Part shown: one piece after another, positions 6,788-10,658 of the stretch
How the letters are laid out: every line of letters begins with the position of its first letter
Position numbering within the stretch: the stretch's first letter is position 1
Translations under genes and position numbers: made by a program
The notes under the pieces: model-generated
Databases searched by the model: none
Seen by the model: the letters and a program-made list of their open reading frames with translations, nothing else
What the model was told of the DNA's origin: nothing
Source of the DNA: Succinivibrionaceae bacterium
Lineage (GTDB): Bacteria > Pseudomonadota > Gammaproteobacteria > Enterobacterales > Succinivibrionaceae
Length of the DNA: 10,658 nt
NCBI GenBank assembly: GCA_019420905.1
Contig: JAHZGH010000005.1
Span: 1 to 10,658, forward strand
Direction of reading: 5' to 3'

Positions 6788-7630
6788 ATGAATATTGTAG
6801 TTATCGGATCAGGTCTTATGGGTAATGGTATTTCTTTAGCTTGTGCACAAGCTGGCTATCAAGTTACCAATATTGACACTTTCCCAAGCGCTATTGAAAA
6901 AGCCAAGGCTACTACAGCAAATCTTTATGATAAGAAAGTAGCGAAGGGAAAAATGACCCGTGAAGATGCTGATAATGTCATTTCTAGAATTTCATATGCA
7001 GATTCTTATGATTTTGCTAAAGATGCTGATTTAGTTATTGAAGCAGTTCCAGAGAAAATTGAAATTAAAAAAGCTGTTTTCTCAGAATTATCTAAGGTTT
7101 GTAAGAAAGAGGCTATCTTGGTAAGCAATACATCAGGATTGAGTATTTCTGAAATTGCCTCGGTTACCGATCGTCCAAATAAAGTTATGGGCGTACATTT
7201 CTTCTACCCAGCTCCTGTTATGAAGCTTGTTGAGCTGATTAGGGGCTTAGCTACTGATGACGAAACTTATGCAACTGTAAAAGAGTTTGCTCAGAATATT
7301 CATAAAGAAACTGTTGATGCCCCAGAGCTTCCAGGCTTTATTGTTAATCGTATTTTGGTTCCTATGCAGAATGAAGCTGCTTTCATGGTTATGGAAGGAG
7401 CAGATCCAAAGGATGTTGATACTGCTATGAAATTAGGCGCAAATATGCCTATGGGACCTTTAGAGCTTACTGATTTTGTTGGAATAGATACCATGCTTGC
7501 TACTATGACTGGCCTCTACAATGGCTTCCATGACAGCAAATATAGACCATGCCCATTGCTTGAAACTATGGTAAAAGCAGGTCATTTAGGCCGTAAGTCA
7601 GGTCAGGGTTTTTATAAGTACGATAAATAA
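6788..7630 (+). CDS. hbd: 3-hydroxybutyryl-CoA dehydrogenase
   Basis: This is a monofunctional NAD-dependent (S)-3-hydroxyacyl-CoA dehydrogenase that interconverts (S)-3-hydroxybutyryl-CoA and acetoacetyl-CoA in the cytoplasm. The 280-residue length matches clostridial Hbd. The Rossmann motif GSGLMG is at 7-12, with Asp30 closing the second strand, consistent with NAD. The catalytic set is complete: Ser116 in SNTSGLS, His137 in GVHFFYPAP, Glu149 in KLVELI and Asn187 in FIVNR. The C-terminal domain carries MGPLELTDFVGID and the ending GRKSGQGFYKY. GAGG lies 8 nt before the ATG, and the gap to the upstream SDR gene is 33 bp. Having both this (S)-specific family and an (R)-type SDR in one operon is unusual and suggests use of both enantiomers or their interconversion. 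No crotonase accompanies it, so a classical beta-oxidation or butyrate-forming cassette is not complete here. Confidence 0.93.
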   Translation: MNIVVIGSGLMGNGISLACAQAGYQVTNIDTFPSAIEKAKATTANLYDKKVAKGKMTREDADNVISRISYADSYDFAKDADLVIEAVPEKIEIKKAVFSELSKVCKKEAILVSNTSGLSISEIASVTDRPNKVMGVHFFYPAPVMKLVELIRGLATDDETYATVKEFAQNIHKETVDAPELPGFIVNRILVPMQNEAAFMVMEGADPKDVDTAMKLGANMPMGPLELTDFVGIDTMLATMTGLYNGFHDSKYRPCPLLETMVKAGHLGRKSGQGFYKYDK

Positions 7631-7678
7631 TAGATTTTTATTAAGAATAATTTGATCAGAATACATAAGGATTAAAAA

Positions 7679-8863
7679 ATGACAAAAGAAGTTGTGATTG
7701 TAAGCGGTGTTCGTCTTCCTGTTGGCAGTTTTGGCGGCAGTCTTAAAACAGTAAGTACAATTGATATGGGGGCTATGGTTGTAAAAGAGGCTGTTAAGCG
7801 TGCAAAAATCGATCCATCTTTGGTAGATGAATGCATTATCGGTGAAGTCGGCGAAGTTGCAGAAGATGGTTTTATTGCAAGATGTATCAGTCTTAAAGCT
7901 GAGCTTCCTGAGAGTGTAACTGCCTATTCTGTAAATAGACAGTGCGGATCTTCCCTGCAATCTATAGCTGATGCCTATTTAGAGATTATTTCAGGTCATG
8001 CTGATGTTGTAGTTGCAGGCGGCGTAGAGAGTACTTCCCGCTTACCTTATTATGTCAAGGAAGCTCGTTGGGGTGCTCGTATGGGGCATAAGAGTTTTGA
8101 AGATGGTGTTATTGACATTTTGACTTGGCCTCTTGACGGTAATCACAATGGCGTAACTGCAGAAAATGTAGCTAAAGAATATAACGTTAGCCGTGAGGAG
8201 CAAGATAATTTTGCCTTACGTTCACATCAGCGTGCTTGCAAGGCTATTGCTGATGGAAAGTTTAAGGATGAAATTCTTCCTGTAGAGCTTAAAGATCGCA
8301 AAGGCCGCGTAACAGTTTTTGATACTGATGAAGGACCAAGACAAGATCAGACTTATGAAAAGCTTGAAAAATTAAAGCCTTGTTTCGTAAAAGAAAATGG
8401 TACTGTAACTGCAGGAAATTCTTCAAGTCTTAACGATGGTGCTGGTGCTGTTGTATTGATGAGCAGAGAAAAGGCTGATGAGCTTGGCATTAAGCCTATG
8501 CTTAAAGTAGTTGACTATGCTGTAGCAGGCTTTAAGCCAGAGTTAATGGGATATTCTCCTAAGTTTTCAAGTGAAAAATTAGCCAAGAAATTAGGCTTGG
8601 ATCTTACAAAGATTGATATGTTTGAGATTAATGAGGCCTTCGCTTCTCAAGCTTTTGCTGTAAGCAGAGATCTTAATTTGGATCCGGAAAAGGTCAATAT
8701 TTATGGCGGCGGTATTTCTATAGGCCATCCGTTAGGTGCAACAGGCGTAATTCTTACTATAAAAGTAATGTATGAGCTGCAGCGTACAGATAAGAAAGAT
8801 GCAATGATTTCTATGTGTATTGGAGGTGGTCAAGGTATTTCTATGTACTTTACTAAGCCTTAA
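7679..8863 (+). CDS. atoB: Acetyl-CoA acetyltransferase (thiolase)
   Basis: This enzyme cleaves acetoacetyl-CoA with CoA to two acetyl-CoA, or runs in reverse. It has 394 residues, as expected for biosynthetic-type thiolases. The acyl-accepting nucleophile is Cys89 in NRQCGSSLQS. The second active-site elements are NEAF (318-321), His350 in GHPLGATG and Cys380 in CIGGGQG. GNSSSLNDGAGAV near 247-259 is also a family hallmark. A Shine-Dalgarno-like AAGGA precedes the ATG, and the gap to hbd is 48 bp. It is the last gene before the terminator, the logical final step for acid taken up by the TRAP system, activated by the CoA-transferase and oxidised by the two dehydrogenases. Short chain length is inferred from gene context. 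A longer-chain 3-ketoacyl-CoA thiolase cannot be excluded from sequence alone. Confidence 0.93.
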   Translation: MTKEVVIVSGVRLPVGSFGGSLKTVSTIDMGAMVVKEAVKRAKIDPSLVDECIIGEVGEVAEDGFIARCISLKAELPESVTAYSVNRQCGSSLQSIADAYLEIISGHADVVVAGGVESTSRLPYYVKEARWGARMGHKSFEDGVIDILTWPLDGNHNGVTAENVAKEYNVSREEQDNFALRSHQRACKAIADGKFKDEILPVELKDRKGRVTVFDTDEGPRQDQTYEKLEKLKPCFVKENGTVTAGNSSSLNDGAGAVVLMSREKADELGIKPMLKVVDYAVAGFKPELMGYSPKFSSEKLAKKLGLDLTKIDMFEINEAFASQAFAVSRDLNLDPEKVNIYGGGISIGHPLGATGVILTIKVMYELQRTDKKDAMISMCIGGGQGISMYFTKP

Positions 8864-8906
8864 TTACGGATATTTTCTCATAAAAATCGTAGTGTAATTA
8901 TTTTAG

Positions 8907-8931
8907 AGCGGTGACTCCACCACCGCTTTTT
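8907..8931 (+). terminator. Rho-independent terminator after the thiolase gene
   Basis: AGCGGTG (8907-8913) pairs perfectly with CACCGCT (8921-8927) around a 7-nt loop, followed by a T-run to 8931. It starts 43 bp after the thiolase stop codon. It is by far the most GC-rich intergenic element here and marks the end of the transport and C3-oxidation operon. Confidence 0.85.
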
Positions 8932-8985
8932 ATAGATAACTTAGAGGGTTAATTATATATATGAAAATTTTATTATAAATATATC

Positions 8986-9014
8986 TGTAGATAATCTAGA
9001 CAGGTATTTATAAT
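8986..9014 (+). promoter_or_regulatory. Weak candidate promoter for the acyl-CoA ligase gene
   Basis: A perfect TATAAT at 9009-9014 lies 17 bp after a poor -35 match, TGTAGA at 8986-8991. It would give a leader of about 50 nt before the ATG at 9071. Position after the terminator supports a promoter somewhere in 8932-9060, but the AT-rich background makes this exact choice uncertain. Confidence 0.25.
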
Positions 9015-9070
9015 AGCGTTTTTATAAAATTGACTATTTATATTAAAAATAAAGTAAATGCGGAGAATAT

Positions 9071-10658
9071 ATGGCTGGCTTCTTATTTAATAGTTTAAAA
9101 AAAACTGCAGAAAATTTTCCCAATAAAGCTATTTTAGTTTATGAAGATCAGTCTCTTACTAGCACCGATTTTCTAAATGAGGTTAAATGTTGTGCCTCTT
9201 TTTTAAAGAAAAATGGATTTAAAAAAGGAGATGTCGTTTTTAATGCTTTAGGCAATACTATAGAGTTTTGTGCCTTATTGTATGCGGCTAATGCTTTAGG
9301 CGTTGTCGTTGTTCCTATATCTACAAAAATAAAAATAGACGGTTTTTCTAGTTTGTTAAATCAATTAATGCCTAAGCTGGTATTTTTTGACGATAAAACC
9401 CAGCCTTTTGTACAGCAGCTATTGCCCGTTGAAAAGCGTATTTCTTTAGATTTATTTTCAGATTACAGAGCTTATGATAAATTGGAAATAAAAGATGATG
9501 ACAATATTACAGGCTCTGATACGGCAGTTATCATGTTTACTTCTGGAACAACGAGCGTTCCTAAGGGAGCTGTAATATCTAATGATAATTTACAAGCTGC
9601 TGTTTTAGCTTATATTGATGCTCTTAAGCTGACATCTGAAGACAGTACGATTTTAGCAGTGCCTATTTTTCATATTACAGGATTGAGCGCAATCTTAGCT
9701 TTATTTATTGATATAGGCGGAACAATTTATCTTGAAAATAGATTCCATACAGATCGTATTTTAAAATTAATTGCAGAAAAGAATATTACTTTCCTCCATG
9801 GTTCACCTACAGTATTTGCATTACTTCATAGTGAGTGTTTAAAAGGCGATTATTCTGAATTTGATTCTTTACGTTCTATAGCTTGTGGTGCAGGAAGGCT
9901 TAATGAGGGAATTATTAGATCCTTAAACAAGCTTTTCCCAAATGCACAGATACATTCTATATATGGCTTAACGGAATCAACTTCTCCTTTTACTATATAT
10001 AGGGGAGATGTTTCTTTAACTGAAAAATGTATGTCATCAGGAACTCCTTCCTTAGGGGCAAAGGTATCCATCCGCGGAGAAGATGGCAAAGAGCTGCCTG
10101 TAGGAGAAACCGGTATTATTTATATTGCAGGCCCTATGGTTATTAAGAGCTATTATCCTGTTACAGAGGCTACGCAGCGTTTATTTTCAGGAGAATTTCT
10201 TAATACAGGAGATGTCGGGTATGTAAATGAAAAAGGTGAGTTATTTATTAAAGATCGTATAAAAGATATTATAAATAGGGGCGGCGAAAAGGTATTTTGT
10301 CCAGAAGTTGAAAGTATTATTTCTAATTTCCCTGATGTTGTAGAAGTTGCTTTAGTTGCAAAGAAAGATGATTTATATGGAGAGGTTCCTGTAGTATTTA
10401 TTTTGACTCAACCGGGAAAGGAAATTCAATCTGATAGATTAAAAGCTTATTTGCATGAGCATTTGGCAAGCTTCCAAAGACCTGTTGAAATCTATTATGT
10501 ACAGGATTTACCAAGAACTAATAACGGAAAAATTAATAAACGTGAGCTGCGTAGTCGTTTGCAAGAAAATGATGAAATTCAGATAGAAAATAAAGCTAAA
10601 AAATTTAAAGTATTAGTTGCAATGGATTCCTTTAAAGGCAGCTGCTCTGCTTTCGAGG
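9071..10658 (+). CDS. AMP-forming acyl-CoA ligase fused to a GarK/GlxK-type glycerate kinase (3' end beyond window)
   Basis: The open frame has no stop through the window end (529 codons visible). Residues 1 to about 492 form a complete ANL-superfamily acyl-CoA ligase. Its ATP-binding loop TSGTTSVPKG is at 157-166 (Ser162 replaces the usual Gly). Other motifs are PIFHITG, YGLTE at 298-302, TGD ending in Asp381, DRIKD with Arg396, GGEKV at 404-408, and the C-terminal catalytic Lys487 in NNGKINKREL. After a charged linker (about 493-511) the same frame gives FKVLVAMDSFKGSCSAFE from residue 512. This matches the start of class I glycerate kinases, usually KIVIAPDSFKGSLSA. No start codon lies suitably before that strand, so a separate kinase gene is unlikely. 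GGAG is 5 nt before the ATG. The ligase would make an acyl-CoA via acyl-adenylate and the kinase would phosphorylate glycerate. Substrate of the ligase is unknown; a short or hydroxylated acid is suggested by the neighbours. A lost stop codon or sequencing indel is the alternative explanation for the join. Confidence 0.85.
   Translation, partial: MAGFLFNSLKKTAENFPNKAILVYEDQSLTSTDFLNEVKCCASFLKKNGFKKGDVVFNALGNTIEFCALLYAANALGVVVVPISTKIKIDGFSSLLNQLMPKLVFFDDKTQPFVQQLLPVEKRISLDLFSDYRAYDKLEIKDDDNITGSDTAVIMFTSGTTSVPKGAVISNDNLQAAVLAYIDALKLTSEDSTILAVPIFHITGLSAILALFIDIGGTIYLENRFHTDRILKLIAEKNITFLHGSPTVFALLHSECLKGDYSEFDSLRSIACGAGRLNEGIIRSLNKLFPNAQIHSIYGLTESTSPFTIYRGDVSLTEKCMSSGTPSLGAKVSIRGEDGKELPVGETGIIYIAGPMVIKSYYPVTEATQRLFSGEFLNTGDVGYVNEKGELFIKDRIKDIINRGGEKVFCPEVESIISNFPDVVEVALVAKKDDLYGEVPVVFILTQPGKEIQSDRLKAYLHEHLASFQRPVEIYYVQDLPRTNNGKINKRELRSRLQENDEIQIENKAKKFKVLVAMDSFKGSCSAFE

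Noticed and set aside
7598..7960. Minus-strand open frame of 120 codons across the hbd-thiolase junction
   Set aside because: It overlaps two well-supported genes on the + strand, shows no recognisable domain and has the low-complexity look of an antisense shadow.
9850..10089. Minus-strand open frame within the ligase gene
   Set aside because: It lies wholly antisense to conserved ligase motifs such as YGLTE and has no family features.
10598..10603. Programmed frameshift at the A6 run in the ligase-kinase linker
   Set aside because: Both domains are already in the same frame, so no frameshift is needed. The run is noted only as a sequencing-error risk.

Overview
The window looks like a chromosomal catabolic locus from an AT-rich, diderm, probably anaerobic gut-type bacterium. 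The solute-binding protein of the TRAP transporter has a signal peptidase I type leader and no lipobox, which implies a true periplasm. Gene content and codon style would suit a low-GC gammaproteobacterium such as the Succinivibrionaceae, but that assignment is inference and no marker gene is present.

Region 1-1438 has no intact gene. It is extremely AT-rich. It holds a 41-bp all-AT perfect palindrome (8-48), a decayed DeoR-family regulator whose C-terminal effector domain is still readable in one frame (about 418-738, interrupted by TAG, TGA and TAA), a stem-loop (853-895) and two inverted repeats just upstream of the first gene.

Region 1439-8931 is one probable operon on the + strand, ending in a rho-independent terminator (8907-8931). 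It encodes a complete tripartite TRAP transporter (dctP, dctQ, dctM), a Pct-type CoA-transferase, a FabG/PhaB-like short-chain dehydrogenase, a 3-hydroxybutyryl-CoA dehydrogenase and an acetyl-CoA acetyltransferase. A 15+15-bp perfect palindrome lies between dctP and dctQ and probably sets the excess of binding protein over membrane subunits. Together the genes suggest uptake of a short hydroxy-carboxylate, CoA activation by exchange with acetyl-CoA or another acyl-CoA, oxidation at C3 and thiolysis to acetyl-CoA. No acyl-CoA dehydrogenase or enoyl-CoA hydratase is present, so a substrate already hydroxylated at C3, such as 3-hydroxybutyrate, fits best. The two dehydrogenases belong to families with opposite stereospecificity, so both enantiomers might be used.

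Region 9071-10658 begins a separate transcription unit. An AMP-forming acyl-CoA ligase runs without a stop codon through its C-terminal catalytic lysine and a short charged linker into the N-terminus of a GarK/GlxK-type glycerate kinase, where the window ends. This apparent acyl-CoA ligase-glycerate kinase fusion is the most unusual feature here.
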